From Methanomicrobia archaeon (GTDB lineage: Archaea > Halobacteriota > Bog-38 > Methanoflorentales > Methanoflorentaceae): a DNA stretch of 64,000 bases. Position numbers and translations under genes: made by a program. The stretch lies in assembly GCA_015660915.1 (NCBI GenBank), contig JACTTZ010000006.1, positions 1 through 64,000 of the forward strand. The letters are read 5' to 3'. Each line of letters opens with the position of its first letter. Positions within the stretch are counted from its first letter, which is position 1. Below, piece after piece: positions 24,636 through 33,815 of the stretch. The notes under the pieces were generated by a model. That model was not told the origin of the DNA and searched no databases. It saw nothing but the letters and a program-made list of their open reading frames with translations.

Positions 24636-25322
24636 CTATCGCACGAGATCGATCGGAACTATCTCTTCGTGAATTGCCGTCGACAGAACGACGCCTGCAG
24701 CCCCGAGGTCTTCAAGCTTGTCCAGCTCTTCAGTGTTCTTTATTCCGCCAGCGACGACAATCGGATGCCCTGAGACATCGATGACTCTCTCGATAAAATC
24801 AAAGTCCACGCCCTGCTTCGTTCCTACCAAGTTGATATTCAGCACAAGAAGTTCGCGGATCTTGTAGAGATTCATCCTTTCGACAACCTGAAGGGGGTTC
24901 CCGGAAAGTGCGGGATCGGGGGACATCACGCTTCCGTCCTTCACGTCTAGGCTTACTGCGACCCTCATCGACTGCGCTGCTCGAATTACATCGAGGCTTC
25001 CCGTTTCGGTGCCGATGATGGCAGTATCGCTAATTCGCTCAGCCTCTCGAACATCATCAAGCCGCCGAATCCCGATGTCAATGAGTGTGCTTGTGAGTGT
25101 GCCGAGGCGCTTGATAATAAGTGAATTGTTGCCCGTGCCGAGGATCCTATCCAGATCCGCTATGTACGTCCTCCTCGGCTTGATGATATCAATCACGTCC
25201 AACGGATCTGACGTCTTGCAGATCTTGCTATGGCGTTCAATAGGTTCGTATCGCTCTCGGTCGCCTTTATAGCCTTTTACGACAACCCCGCCTCGAATGT
25301 CCATCGCGAAGATAATCTCCAT
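24636..25322 (-). CDS. HisA/HisF-related TIM-barrel protein
   Basis: A 228-residue (beta/alpha)8 barrel related to the histidine enzymes HisA and HisF but forming a separate archaeal group (hisAF-related). Seen are FAMDIRGGVVVKGYKG at the start, YIADLDRILGTGNN, VSLDVKDGSVM and PIVVAGGIKNTEELDKL, the phosphate-binding strand. No histidine genes are nearby, so a role outside histidine synthesis is likely; the substrate is unknown. A good GAGGAGAGG precedes the ATG. It is convergent with glnA. Confidence 0.82.
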   Translation of the reverse strand: MEIIFAMDIRGGVVVKGYKGDRERYEPIERHSKICKTSDPLDVIDIIKPRRTYIADLDRILGTGNNSLIIKRLGTLTSTLIDIGIRRLDDVREAERISDTAIIGTETGSLDVIRAAQSMRVAVSLDVKDGSVMSPDPALSGNPLQVVERMNLYKIRELLVLNINLVGTKQGVDFDFIERVIDVSGHPIVVAGGIKNTEELDKLEDLGAAGVVLSTAIHEEIVPIDLVR

Positions 25323-25468
25323 ATCCTCTCCTCATTAAGCATATCTCCGCAGGGGAAAAACGTATGGGTCTGGTTCGGCTTCGCAATAGGTGCACGGACT
25401 ACGCGGCGGCGGCACGCATCGAAACGTCCGCATGTCGCCGAAAGCACCGCTTGCCCGAACAAACCGGG

Positions 25469-26383
25469 TCAGAGTCGGGCCAAAAGCTCCTGTTTCTTGG
25501 ACGCGAACTCCTCGTCGGTGATGACTCCTTGCTCTTTAAGATCGGCCAGATCACCTAGCAATTTGCACGGGTCTGCGGCTTGCCCTTCTCCGCTCCGTCG
25601 TGCTTGGAATGCTTCGGTGAATCCAGCACCGATAATGGCAATTGGAATCGCAAAAGTGGCAATGCCCAAAAACATAGCAAAAACTGCCAAGAATTGCCCG
25701 AGCGGCGTCGTAGGCACCAGATCGCCGTAGCCAACGGTGGTTAGGGTCTGCGCTGCCCACCACCCGGCAGCAGGAATGCTTGAAAAATCACGCGGGTCTG
25801 AGGCGTGTTCAATAATGAACATTAAACTTGAAAACGTTATCAGCAAGATGAGGTCGATCGCTAGCGCAGTAACGAGTTCGTTTTTTTTCGCTTTCAGAAT
25901 ATCGGTGACGAACTTGAATACGCTAGAGTACGTGAGCAACTTGAGGATAATGAGCATTATCGCCGCGTTTATGAGTACGTCCTCTCCTGGAAAGAACGGC
26001 TTGGCATAAAAAGGCACAATGACAATCAGATTTACGAGCAGGGACGTTGTAAAAAGGCATTTGAGTCTGCCCTTGATCGGATCTCTAAACCGCGGATCTA
26101 CCGTGCACGACCACACACGGAGCAGCAGTTCGATGGTAAAAACCACGATTGCAAAGGCAAACACTGCGTTAAAGAGCTCGTGATACCTTTGGTAGATGTC
26201 GCTGTAGCTGGCTAGTATAATGACACCAACGAGTATCCAGATCAATGCCATCAAAAAGAAGCGTACGCGCGTAGCTGTGGAAACATCGCGATGACGCGCT
26301 GCAACGGCGCGGGCCTCGCCTACAGGCGTAGGCTGGAAGATCGTATGTACACGGCGCTTCAGTTCGTCATTCTGCTTGGACAT
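25469..26383 (-). CDS. Voltage-gated-like potassium channel with C-terminal SHOCT domain
   Basis: A six-transmembrane ion channel. Hydrophobic segments include FFLMALIWILVGVIILAS, VFAFAIVVFTIELLLRVW and LIVIVPFYA, and the pore has the selectivity filter TLTTVGYGDLVP. The voltage-sensor S4 is poorly charged. The cytoplasmic C-terminus ends in a ~30-residue SHOCT-like helix pair (LGDLADLKEQGVITDEEFASKKQELL), an oligomerisation motif. The ATG giving MSKQNDELK is used; the track starts 39 bp earlier at a TTG. Confidence 0.85.
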   Translation of the reverse strand: MSKQNDELKRRVHTIFQPTPVGEARAVAARHRDVSTATRVRFFLMALIWILVGVIILASYSDIYQRYHELFNAVFAFAIVVFTIELLLRVWSCTVDPRFRDPIKGRLKCLFTTSLLVNLIVIVPFYAKPFFPGEDVLINAAIMLIILKLLTYSSVFKFVTDILKAKKNELVTALAIDLILLITFSSLMFIIEHASDPRDFSSIPAAGWWAAQTLTTVGYGDLVPTTPLGQFLAVFAMFLGIATFAIPIAIIGAGFTEAFQARRSGEGQAADPCKLLGDLADLKEQGVITDEEFASKKQELLARL

Positions 26384-26654
26384 GCCCGGCTTCGAGGTTC
26401 TGAATCGAAATAGTGCACCCAATAGTGAACGTCAATTTGCCTATAAATGCGTTGTGATCTTCCACGAGCGCTGTTCAGTGATTTGAAGTCGCGGGGCACG
26501 GCAACTTGTCGACACGTTCTACGTTCTAAGTTTTGTCAGCTGCTGGAAAAGTCAACCTTAAGGTTGGCATTCATTGACGAAAAGGGCGTCCGAGGAGGTA
26601 TTGCGGAGGTGAGAGCTGCAGGGGGGCCTCCTTGTTGATTCCGACTCTAGACTC

Positions 26655-26905
26655 CGACATGGAAGAAGATGTATCACTACTTTGAGTATCGAAATGCTGA
26701 GTTCTTGGAGCACTACCACAAACGGAGCAATGCCGAAACGACGTTCCATATGACAAAGAGCAAGTTTGGGCACGCGGCGAGAAGCAAGACCGAAGTGGTG
26801 CAGGTTAATGAGGTGTTGCTAAAAGTGTTTTATCACAACATCTGTGTGGTGATTCAACAGATGTGGGGGTTGGGGATAGAGCCGAATTTCTTCGGCTCGA
26901 GCTAA
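26655..26905 (+). pseudogene. Transposase fragment, C-terminal ~80 codons
   Basis: The frame TWKKMYHYFEYRNAEFLEHYHKR...FFGSS is ~80% identical by eye to the C-terminus of the transposase at 60870-62047. It includes the RSNAETTFHMTKSK segment carrying the catalytic Glu of the DDE triad. Similarity stops abruptly upstream at about 26657, and no N-terminal part or SWIM motif is present, so this is a decayed remnant. It marks the edge of a small accessory patch. Confidence 0.85.
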
Positions 26906-26983
26906 GGTAGGTTCTTGAACAATAACTTTTTGTATTTTCATTTGGCATTAATGCAGCGCTAAAACAATAGATAAAGCAGACAA

Positions 26984-28024
26984 ATGGAAGAATCAGAACC
27001 AATGGTAGAATTAGCCGGAGAATCTAGCGAATTAGACGCGTCGGAATGGTGGAGCTCTCATTTCGACTTCAACCTTTACAACCTGGAGAGAAAAGGTGAT
27101 AAGTACTATCTTAAGTCGCCTCGATTCGTAAAAAAAAGGGATAGCAAAGCAATACGGGAAGAGGATAAGAGCAAAGCAATATGGGAAGAAGCTAAAAACC
27201 TGCTTCCGGTAATTAAAGCCATTTCAAAAATACGAGGTTTGGGCGGCCAATCTATGAAGATTGGTAGCGAAGTTCGTAAAGAATGGGGAAGACCAGCTGA
27301 CGTTATCGTGGAGGGGGGACGGCCACACTTATTCATTTTTGGAGAATTGCTGTCTGGCAGAGGGAGATTTTGGAAGGAAGATGGCATAATCTATTTTAGA
27401 GGGCATGAAACAGGGCGGGTTGTAAACGAACACGACCAGATTATGCAGGAATTTATGCGGGATTTCGGAAACAACATACCGGATTTCGCTCTTAACATAC
27501 CGCAACTTGAATTTTTAGTGCAGCAGGCACGGCAGCTCGATAGCGACCTCAATCTACTTGAAAAATGCGTCGATGACCCATATGTATACGAGACGTTTTC
27601 CTATTTTGCAGGGGAGCCAAATTGGCTCAACCTCTGGAAGACTTATGAAATGATTAAATATTGTGTCGATAGAAACTTGGGTCATACATTTACGCGCGAA
27701 AAATGCGCGATAATAGACAATGGTTGGGCAGAAGAGCTAGAATTAGTGAATTTTGCGAACAGCGCAAATTACTATTTAGCGCAAGGAGACCCTCGTCACT
27801 CTCGCGCATATTATCTTAATAAAGAAAGGGAGACAGAAGAAAAGTTAAATCCTGCTCAGAAACAAAGTCATAGAGAGCGAAAGGCGAGGCGCGAGGCCGC
27901 TAACCCACCAATGAGTCTGCCTATGGCAGAAGAGCTCATCATACGAATCTTTCGACGATGGTGTAGATGGAGAGTCACCAATATGTGTTTGGAGAGCTAC
28001 CAGCACGTGATAGTCACCGTTTAA
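26984..28024 (+). CDS. Hypothetical protein next to transposase remnant
   Basis: A 346-residue soluble protein I do not recognise. It is highly charged, with a short internal repeat (SKAIREEDKSKAIWEEAKN) and Trp/Phe-rich stretches (ASEWWSSHFDFNLYNLERKG, VDDPYVYETFSYFAGEPNW). The C-terminal ~80 residues are Lys/Arg/Glu-rich and end in an Arg/Trp-rich helix. There are no signal peptide, membrane segments or clear catalytic motif. It is AT-richer than its neighbours and lies between a transposase fragment and an IS-end-like repeat block, so it is probably a passenger gene of a decayed mobile element. Confidence 0.65.
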   Translation: MEESEPMVELAGESSELDASEWWSSHFDFNLYNLERKGDKYYLKSPRFVKKRDSKAIREEDKSKAIWEEAKNLLPVIKAISKIRGLGGQSMKIGSEVRKEWGRPADVIVEGGRPHLFIFGELLSGRGRFWKEDGIIYFRGHETGRVVNEHDQIMQEFMRDFGNNIPDFALNIPQLEFLVQQARQLDSDLNLLEKCVDDPYVYETFSYFAGEPNWLNLWKTYEMIKYCVDRNLGHTFTREKCAIIDNGWAEELELVNFANSANYYLAQGDPRHSRAYYLNKERETEEKLNPAQKQSHRERKARREAANPPMSLPMAEELIIRIFRRWCRWRVTNMCLESYQHVIVTV

Positions 28025-28031
28025 CGCGAGT

Positions 28032-28301
28032 CTACCTCATTTCAACTTTAAGGTGCGCTCTCCGCACCATCGCAGTCGTTTCCTCATCATCTAAAAGGTT
28101 TGGGAAATCCGCGGAATAATATTCCATATCAAAGCAGAAAAGCAACCCCATAAGCACCTCACGATCGGTGAGCGATACCGTAAGGTTGTAGTTAGTGAAA
28201 CTGTATTCTGAAATTCCTTTTGCCTCTTCCCATTCTTTTCCCATCCACTCGTCTAGTTCAATACAAAGTTTCTTAGCTTCGTTATCTTTGTTTCGTGTCA
28301 A
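28032..28301 (-). CDS. Hypothetical small acidic protein
   Basis: An 89-residue protein of unknown function, acidic, with a central hydrophobic stretch (REVLMGLLFCFDMEYY) too short to be a confident membrane helix. It converges on the 346-residue hypothetical gene with a 7-bp gap and sits beside the repeat block, so it probably arrived with the same mobile DNA. AGGTGATTT just before the ATG can act as ribosome binding site. It could be a spurious ORF, but codon use and position look normal. Confidence 0.5.
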   Translation of the reverse strand: MTRNKDNEAKKLCIELDEWMGKEWEEAKGISEYSFTNYNLTVSLTDREVLMGLLFCFDMEYYSADFPNLLDDEETTAMVRRAHLKVEMR

Positions 28302-28325
28302 AAAATCACCTCAAAAAAGTGTTGC

Positions 28326-28486
28326 AACAGTCGGGACTTTGTTGCAGAAGTAGGCGAGAGACTGGGGTTTTGCAACAAAGCCCCTGATTGAGGCTTTGTT
28401 GAAGAAGTGCTCGTGAAGCGCTACTTTTTCAACAGACGACTGACTTTTTCAACACGTGGCAGTTATTCAACAAAGCCCCTGATTGA
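28326..28486. repeat. IS-end-like repeat block (GGCTTTGTTG family)
   Basis: CAACAAAGCCCCTGATTGA occurs twice as a 19-bp direct repeat (28373-28391 and 28468-28486). The first copy forms a perfect 10-bp inverted repeat with GGCTTTGTTG at 28392-28401. ACTTTTTCAACA also occurs twice, and GTTGAAGAAGTGC pairs imperfectly with a downstream GCGCTACTTTTTCAAC. The same GGCTTTGTTG decamer recurs at 59553 and, inverted, at 62774, around the transposase copy there. These look like nested ends of related insertion elements. Confidence 0.7.
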
Positions 28487-28492
28487 CCAACT

Positions 28493-28524
28493 TTTATATA
28501 GCATCAAAACTAACTATAAGTTAG
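28493..28524 (+). promoter_or_regulatory. Heat-shock operon promoter with CTAAC-N5-GTTAG operator
   Basis: TATA box TTTATATA (28493-28500) is followed by the palindrome CTAACTATAAGTTAG (28510-28524), i.e. CTAAC-N5-GTTAG, placed over the expected transcription start. This is the motif I recall for the HSR1 regulator of Archaeoglobus fulgidus, whose operon has the same three genes. It suggests autoregulation of the operon by the first gene product. Confidence 0.8.
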
Positions 28525-28543
28525 TGTTACGATCTATCAGACC

Positions 28544-29218
28544 GTGACACGCTACGAAACAGCAATGGACGAAGCAGCACTCCTTGACATTCTCGGCAAT
28601 GAAAATCGCCGCAATATCTTGAAACTCCTTTCACTGCGGCCTTTTTACGTGACTGAGATTTCAGAACGACTGCACGTGGCCCCGAAGGCGGTGATCAGTC
28701 ATCTCGGCATGCTCGAGCGGGCAGGGATTATCCAGTTCTTTGTCGATGAGCGACGCCGGAAGTACTTCCACATCGCGGATAACTTGCTGCTCGAGATTCA
28801 AATCTCGCCGTTTAGCTACGGAGTCGAATCCGCTAATGATGCACGCGACGAACCAACCGTTGCCGAGTTTCCAACTCCGATTGGCGAAATACAAATCAAA
28901 ACGAACAGTTTGGCCGACGTTGCGGAGACACTCGACAGCCTAAGGAGGGCTAATCGCGAGCTGATGGGGGCGCAGCGAAGGGTCCAAGAGTTGATCAATG
29001 AGGTCATGGAGCGCGGCGCAAGAAAGATTGACGCAATATCGCGCGACTTTGTTGAATATGACATCCTTTCGTTGCTGCTTACAGGGCCCAAGACGGCCAA
29101 TCAGCTGTCTGCGGGGCTCGCGATACCTGGCCAAATACTCGTAGAGCGGCTGCGTAACCTTGAAAAACGAGGGAAAATCAAAAGAATGGACGCCAGAACG
29201 TATTGGCTGGCGAGGTAA
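28544..29218 (+). CDS. hsr1: HSR1-like ArsR-family heat-shock regulator
   Basis: A 224-residue winged-helix regulator with an ArsR-type N-terminal domain (LLDILGNENRRNILKLLSLRPFYVTEISERLHVAPKAVISHLGMLERAGII). A central coiled coil follows (LRRANRELMGAQRRVQELINEVM), then a second C-terminal winged-helix-like segment (ILSLLLTGPKTANQLSAGLAIPGQILVERLRNLEKRGKIKR). The gene order regulator - Cdc48 - Hsp20 equals that of the A. fulgidus heat-shock operon headed by HSR1. The palindrome at its promoter fits self-repression. The start is GTG. The symbol is by analogy. Confidence 0.82.
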   Translation: MTRYETAMDEAALLDILGNENRRNILKLLSLRPFYVTEISERLHVAPKAVISHLGMLERAGIIQFFVDERRRKYFHIADNLLLEIQISPFSYGVESANDARDEPTVAEFPTPIGEIQIKTNSLADVAETLDSLRRANRELMGAQRRVQELINEVMERGARKIDAISRDFVEYDILSLLLTGPKTANQLSAGLAIPGQILVERLRNLEKRGKIKRMDARTYWLAR

Positions 29219-29273
29219 GGACCGCAGAAGCTCATAAGCGTATCACGCAAGCAAAATAGGAGATAATCGAAAA

Positions 29274-31514
29274 ATGACAGAAGAAGTAACGCTGAAGGTC
29301 GTCGAGGCATATCATCGCGACGCTGGGAGAGGAATCGCCCGAATTGACATGGATACCATGCGACAACTCGGGCTCGTAAGCGGTGACATCATTGAGATAA
29401 CGGGCCACAACAGAGCAGCCGCAGTGGTGTGGCCCGCATATCCAGAGGACCGCGGTCTCGGCATCATCAGAATCGACGGCAACATTCGCGGCAACGCGCA
29501 CGTGGGCATCGACGACAAGGTCGTCGTTCGGAAGGCGAAATCGAATCCCGCCGTGAAAATCACACTCGCGCCGACGCAGCCAGTGCGTATCGTCGGCGGC
29601 GAGGACTATCTTATGCGATTCCTTGAAGGGCGTCCGGTACAGAAAGGGGAGATGCTCCGAGTCGAGATGCTGGGCAACCCGATAACCTTTGTTATTAATG
29701 CGACACAGCCGGCAGGCATCGTGATCGCCGGAAAGAGCACGCAGATAACGCTCAAAGAAAAGCCGACGGCGGCAGCCGAACGTTCCATCTCTCACGTGAC
29801 CTATGAGGATATCGGGGGCCTGAAACGAGAGCTCGGGCTGGTCCGAGAAATGATTGAGCTCCCGTTACGGCATCCTGAGCTGTTCCAGAAGCTCGGCATC
29901 GACCCGCCGAAAGGAGTCCTGCTCTACGGCCCGCCTGGAACCGGAAAGACGCTCATGGCGAAAGCCGTTGCGAACGAGACGGACGCTTATTTCATCAACA
30001 TTAGCGGGCCGGAGATTATGAGCAAGTTTTACGGTGAGAGCGAACAGCACCTGCGCGAGCTCTTCAAGGAAGGGTCGGACAACGCCCCCGCAATCATCTT
30101 CATCGATGAGCTTGACGCTATAGCGCCGAAGCGAAGCGAAGTAACAGGAGAGGTCGAGCGCCGCGTCGTTGCCCAGCTGCTCGCGTTGATGGACGGCCTC
30201 GAAGCGCGCGGACAAGTCGTGGTAATCGCTGCGACCAACCGTCCGGAAGGGCTCGACCCCGCGCTGCGGAGGCCCGGTCGGTTCGACAGGGAGATTGAAA
30301 TTGGCGTGCCCGATGCAGCTGGCCGCCTCCAGATATTGCAGGTCCACACGCGGGGCATGCCGATCGCTGACGACGTGAAGCTCGAGGACCTCGCCAGTAC
30401 GACGCACGGATTTGTCGGTGCTGACCTCGCCGCATTATCTAAGGAAGCTGCTATGCACGCGCTGCGGAAGATCCTTCCCGAGATTGACCTCGAACAAGAG
30501 ATCCCGCAAGAGGTACTCGACAAGCTCCAGGTCACCAAGGTGGACTTCGACAACGTCCAGAAAAACATCGAGCCTTCTGCGATGCGCGAGGTGTTCGTCG
30601 AGGCTCCGAACGTGAAATGGCAAGACGTCGGCGGTCTTGAAGCGCCCAAACAAGAGCTTAGAGAGGCCGTCGAGTGGCCGATAAAATTTGCTGACGCGTT
30701 TAGCAGCATAAACACCAGACCGCCGAAGGGGGTGTTGCTCTTCGGCCCTCCCGGTACGGGAAAGACGCTCCTCGCGAAGGCGGTCGCGACGGAAAGCGAA
30801 GCCAACTTCATCAGCATAAAAGGGCCTGAGCTGCTCAGCAAGTGGGTTGGCGAATCAGAAAAAGGCGTGCGCGAGACGTTTCGTCGCGCCAAGCAGGTCT
30901 CGCCTACCATCATTCTGTTTGACGAGCTCGACGCGGTCGCCCCAACCCGAGGGGCGAGTTCTGATTCACACGTGACAGAACGCGTCGTGAGCCAGCTGCT
31001 GACCGAGCTTGACGGTCTGGAGGAACTAAAGGACGTCGTGGTGATCGGAGCAACGAATCGTCCAGACATGGTAGATGTCGCGCTCATGCGGCCGGGAAGA
31101 CTCGACAGGCTCGTGTATATACCTCCACCAAACAGGTCGAGTCGCGAGCAAATATTTGCTATCCATCTTCGAGGAAAACCTCTAGCGGATGACGTCGACA
31201 TCGAGCAACTTGCCAGAGAGACCGAGGGCTACGTGGGTGCTGATATTGAAGCCATTTGCAGAGAGGCAGCCATGCTCGCTCTCCGAGACTTCATTAGGCC
31301 CGACATGACGCCTGAACAGGTGAAAGAGGGCGCGCCAACGATAAGGATAACGAAAGCACACCTGTACGCCGCCATCAATCGCGTCAAGCCAACGGCGTCG
31401 CGCGACATGCTCCACCAGTATGAGAAGATTGCAACGGAATTTGCAAAGTTCTCAGTTACGGAAGAAGAACCGAAGGAGAAGGCGGCGAAGCCTGAAGACG
31501 CAGGCTACGCGTGA
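29274..31514 (+). CDS. AAA+ ATPase Cdc48/VAT
   Basis: The archaeal Cdc48/p97 homolog (VAT), a hexameric unfoldase that feeds proteins to the proteasome. The 746 residues show the N-domain (double-psi barrel, ~1-180) and two AAA+ modules. D1 has Walker [16 protein letters not shown] and Walker [16 protein letters not shown]2 has Walker [16 protein letters not shown], Walker [13 protein letters not shown] and the arginine-finger region RPGRLDR. The tail is charged and ends GYA. It sits 55 bp after the HSR1-like gene with GGAGAT before the ATG and is followed by hsp20, forming a stress operon. Confidence 0.96.
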   Translation: MTEEVTLKVVEAYHRDAGRGIARIDMDTMRQLGLVSGDIIEITGHNRAAAVVWPAYPEDRGLGIIRIDGNIRGNAHVGIDDKVVVRKAKSNPAVKITLAPTQPVRIVGGEDYLMRFLEGRPVQKGEMLRVEMLGNPITFVINATQPAGIVIAGKSTQITLKEKPTAAAERSISHVTYEDIGGLKRELGLVREMIELPLRHPELFQKLGIDPPKGVLLYGPPGTGKTLMAKAVANETDAYFINISGPEIMSKFYGESEQHLRELFKEGSDNAPAIIFIDELDAIAPKRSEVTGEVERRVVAQLLALMDGLEARGQVVVIAATNRPEGLDPALRRPGRFDREIEIGVPDAAGRLQILQVHTRGMPIADDVKLEDLASTTHGFVGADLAALSKEAAMHALRKILPEIDLEQEIPQEVLDKLQVTKVDFDNVQKNIEPSAMREVFVEAPNVKWQDVGGLEAPKQELREAVEWPIKFADAFSSINTRPPKGVLLFGPPGTGKTLLAKAVATESEANFISIKGPELLSKWVGESEKGVRETFRRAKQVSPTIILFDELDAVAPTRGASSDSHVTERVVSQLLTELDGLEELKDVVVIGATNRPDMVDVALMRPGRLDRLVYIPPPNRSSREQIFAIHLRGKPLADDVDIEQLARETEGYVGADIEAICREAAMLALRDFIRPDMTPEQVKEGAPTIRITKAHLYAAINRVKPTASRDMLHQYEKIATEFAKFSVTEEEPKEKAAKPEDAGYA

Positions 31515-31565
31515 GACTACAATGAGCACAATCAATAGCGTTAAGGAAGTAAAGGAGGCTTAGTT

Positions 31566-32054
31566 ATGGCAAAAAGGCGAAGGAATTTCTTCGATGACTT
31601 TTTCGGAGGAGGGTTCGAAGAGCTGATGGATCAGATGCTGCGAGACCTACAGGAAGGAAGGCAGCCGAAACCCTTCATTTACGGGTTCTCGATGACGCAG
31701 CATCCCGGCGAAGCGCCCGAAGTGCGAGAATTTGGGAATATACAGCCCTTAGGGAGGGGCATCAAGACGGAAGAGGAGAGAAAGCCTCTGATTGACGTTA
31801 TGGAAACGAAGGACGAAGTTCACGTCATCGCCGAGATGCCAGGGGTTGACCGAACGGACGTGCAGCTCGAGACGACCGAAAGCAGACTCGATATCACAGC
31901 CCAGAATGAGTCTCGAAAGTACAGTGAAAGCGTTGAGCTTCCGGTCAAGGTTGACCCGCACAGCGCGAAAGCAACCTATCGAAACGGTGTCCTTGAAGTT
32001 AAGTTAAAGCGCGTCCAACCCGAAGAAGAGAAGTCGCACATTAGCGTCGAATGA
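31566..32054 (+). CDS. hsp20: Small heat shock protein, Hsp20/alpha-crystallin family
   Basis: A 162-residue holdase chaperone. The N-terminal ~75 residues are Phe/Asp/Gly-rich and variable (NFFDDFFGGGFEELMDQML). The alpha-crystallin domain follows (PLIDVMETKDEVHVIAEMPGVDRTDVQLETTESRLDI ... VKVDPHSAKATYRNGVLEVKLKR), including the A-x-x-x-N-G-V-L-E-V signature. A strong AAAGGAGGC lies a few bases before the ATG. It is the third gene of the HSR1-VAT-Hsp20 operon and ends at a hairpin terminator. Confidence 0.95.
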   Translation: MAKRRRNFFDDFFGGGFEELMDQMLRDLQEGRQPKPFIYGFSMTQHPGEAPEVREFGNIQPLGRGIKTEEERKPLIDVMETKDEVHVIAEMPGVDRTDVQLETTESRLDITAQNESRKYSESVELPVKVDPHSAKATYRNGVLEVKLKRVQPEEEKSHISVE

Positions 32055-32084
32055 AGAGGCTTGCCCTCTTCACATTTTCTTTTT
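32053..32084. terminator. Hairpin terminator between hsp20 and a convergent HAD gene
   Basis: GAAGAGG and CCTCTTC form a perfect 7-bp stem with a 5-nt loop right at the hsp20 stop codon, followed by T-rich ACATTTTCTTTTT. It can end the plus-strand stress operon; the stem is symmetric and may also serve the minus-strand gene. Confidence 0.7.
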
Positions 32085-32720
32085 GATCGCGTTAGGTAGG
32101 GCGCTAACGTCGCGAAGCACCAAATCAGGCCCGGCACGGGTCAGCAATTGACGCGTTGCAAAGCCGCAGAGTACTGCAGCTGTTTTTGTTCCCGCTCTTT
32201 TCCCCATAAGGATATCCTCAACCATATCGCCAACGTAGAGCACCTCTGAAGCGGCGACGTGCGCGCGTTCTATTGCCATAAGCAAGGTTTCCGGTGCTGG
32301 CTTCCCGTGCTCGAATCCAACGTCGTCGCCAAACAGTGTCGTATCGAAGTGCGACTCAATTCCCTGTTCACTGATTTCACGGGTCACGCGTTCTCGGCTC
32401 CCGCTGGACACGAGGCCGAGCTTCAAGTTCATCTCTTTCAGTTCACGCAAGGCGCGGGTCGTTCCTTTATAGAGCACGCAGTCCTTCTGGTGGCTCGCAT
32501 AACAATTCATCCACGTCTCATCTGCGGCGGCCCAGTCGTCTTCGCGTATCCCCAGGTGCAGGTAGTAATCGTGGTAGTTCGGTCGGCTCTGTTCTCTGAA
32601 CTCCTTGAGGGTCACTTTCGGCAGGCCGAAGGCTTCCATGACGACTAGGTAGCTCTCGTATGTGGGGATGACTGAATTATAAAGCGTCCCATCCCAATCG
32701 AACATCACCGCTTTGAGCAC
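32070..32720 (-). CDS. HAD-superfamily hydrolase, phosphoglycolate-phosphatase-like
   Basis: A 216-residue HAD hydrolase with motif I VMFDWDGTLYNS, motif II LGLVSSGSRERV and motif III/IV GKPAPETLL ... VLYVGDMVEDILMGKRAG. The helical cap between residues ~18 and 90 marks it as subclass I, like phosphoglycolate phosphatase or beta-phosphoglucomutase. The substrate cannot be told from sequence. The start is GTG, 4 bp after the TGT-like gene, so the two form an operon. Confidence 0.85.
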   Translation of the reverse strand: MLKAVMFDWDGTLYNSVIPTYESYLVVMEAFGLPKVTLKEFREQSRPNYHDYYLHLGIREDDWAAADETWMNCYASHQKDCVLYKGTTRALRELKEMNLKLGLVSSGSRERVTREISEQGIESHFDTTLFGDDVGFEHGKPAPETLLMAIERAHVAASEVLYVGDMVEDILMGKRAGTKTAAVLCGFATRQLLTRAGPDLVLRDVSALPNAIKKKM

Positions 32721-32724
32721 GGGA

Positions 32725-33723
32725 TCACTCCTGCGCCGGCTTTTCGTTCAGGGTCGCAAAGCATTTCCATAGCGCTTTGTTGTCGTACTGAGTAAGCCGC
32801 TGTTCGGTGAGCTCTGTAAGCGTATTGTTCGCGAGTGCGTCATTTATTCGTGCTTCTGAAAGGCGCAGTATGTGAACGTTGTGCCGAACGCGCGCTTCAG
32901 GTGAGCGCTTGAGTTCTATAAGTGCGTCACGCGGACGGTGGCCCGCACAAAACGTGCAGTTACACGCCCATTCGTTGAGCCTGTTAGCTCGCACAAGCCT
33001 GCCTTGTGCTGTCAAGACTGAGCCGTACGCTAGTCCGGCGATAACGGCGCTAGAGCCGTCTGCTGACGTCACGTTCGCGTACGCAAGAAGCTCGAGTACG
33101 TTCAACGCGCTTCCTCCTGAGGCGTGAAATTGCGTTTCCGCAAACTCGCGTGAGAGTTGACGGTATGCACTGAGCACCTCAAACTGCCGTAACCGATCTT
33201 CCGTGCGGAATTTCGCCAGACGAGAAAACAGGCCAAATCCTGCAGAGAGCTTGGTCAAATCCGCGTTTAAAGCTCTTTCGAAAATATGAAGCGCATCTCG
33301 GTACGTGCCGACCTCGAAGCCCGCGTACAGCAAATCAGGCCGTTGAGCGTTCTCGCGAGCCCACAAAGCAGCTTCTAAGCTTGTTTCGATCGCCTTCAAG
33401 CGATCTGCTTCAGCGTTATTCCAGTACGGCGTTGTGAAATCGCCGTTTGCTGGCACGTTGAGGGTCATAAGTCCATCAGTCCTTTCGCTGATGAGTTTTT
33501 CCTGCAAAAGGAGCACCCTTTCTCTCGTTCGCAATTCGGGCTTTTTCGCATACGGCTGCGAGAAAAAGTTGCCGCTATGAATAAAATGGTGTGGTGTGCA
33601 CGCGCGATCGTGCGCGTACGCCTTGGCAAAGGTTGTGTTATCGAAGGACAAAACGACGGGGTCGCTCAGCCCACGCAGCTTCGGGACAAAAGTACGGTAG
33701 AATTGGAAAGACTTGATCGACAT
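32725..33723 (-). CDS. tRNA-guanine transglycosylase superfamily paralog, substrate unknown
   Basis: A 332-residue protein distantly resembling the TGT TIM barrel. It has the C-terminal zinc-type motif (ACNCTFCAGHRPRDAL followed by VRHNVHILRLSEARI, like the CxCxxC...N-L region of TGTs) and HASGGSALNVLELLAYANVTSADGSSAV in the barrel. It is shorter than archaeal TgtA (the true tgtA is at 48665-50101) and the usual D-S-G-x-F-Q motif is not obvious. It may act on a different base or may not be a transglycosylase. It is co-transcribed with the HAD hydrolase. Confidence 0.6.
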   Translation of the reverse strand: MSIKSFQFYRTFVPKLRGLSDPVVLSFDNTTFAKAYAHDRACTPHHFIHSGNFFSQPYAKKPELRTRERVLLLQEKLISERTDGLMTLNVPANGDFTTPYWNNAEADRLKAIETSLEAALWARENAQRPDLLYAGFEVGTYRDALHIFERALNADLTKLSAGFGLFSRLAKFRTEDRLRQFEVLSAYRQLSREFAETQFHASGGSALNVLELLAYANVTSADGSSAVIAGLAYGSVLTAQGRLVRANRLNEWACNCTFCAGHRPRDALIELKRSPEARVRHNVHILRLSEARINDALANNTLTELTEQRLTQYDNKALWKCFATLNEKPAQE

Positions 33724-33815
33724 TGTGTCTTTTTTGTGAGAAATAGATCCTCAAGGTTTCGGCGCACGGGTATAGCTTATATCTAGTTGGATTCATATAA
33801 AATTGGTGACGTTTC

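Noticed and set aside
30029-31201. 390-aa minus-strand ORF inside the VAT gene
   Set aside because: Ser/Arg-rich shadow frame of a well-supported AAA+ ATPase; no recognisable domain or start signal.
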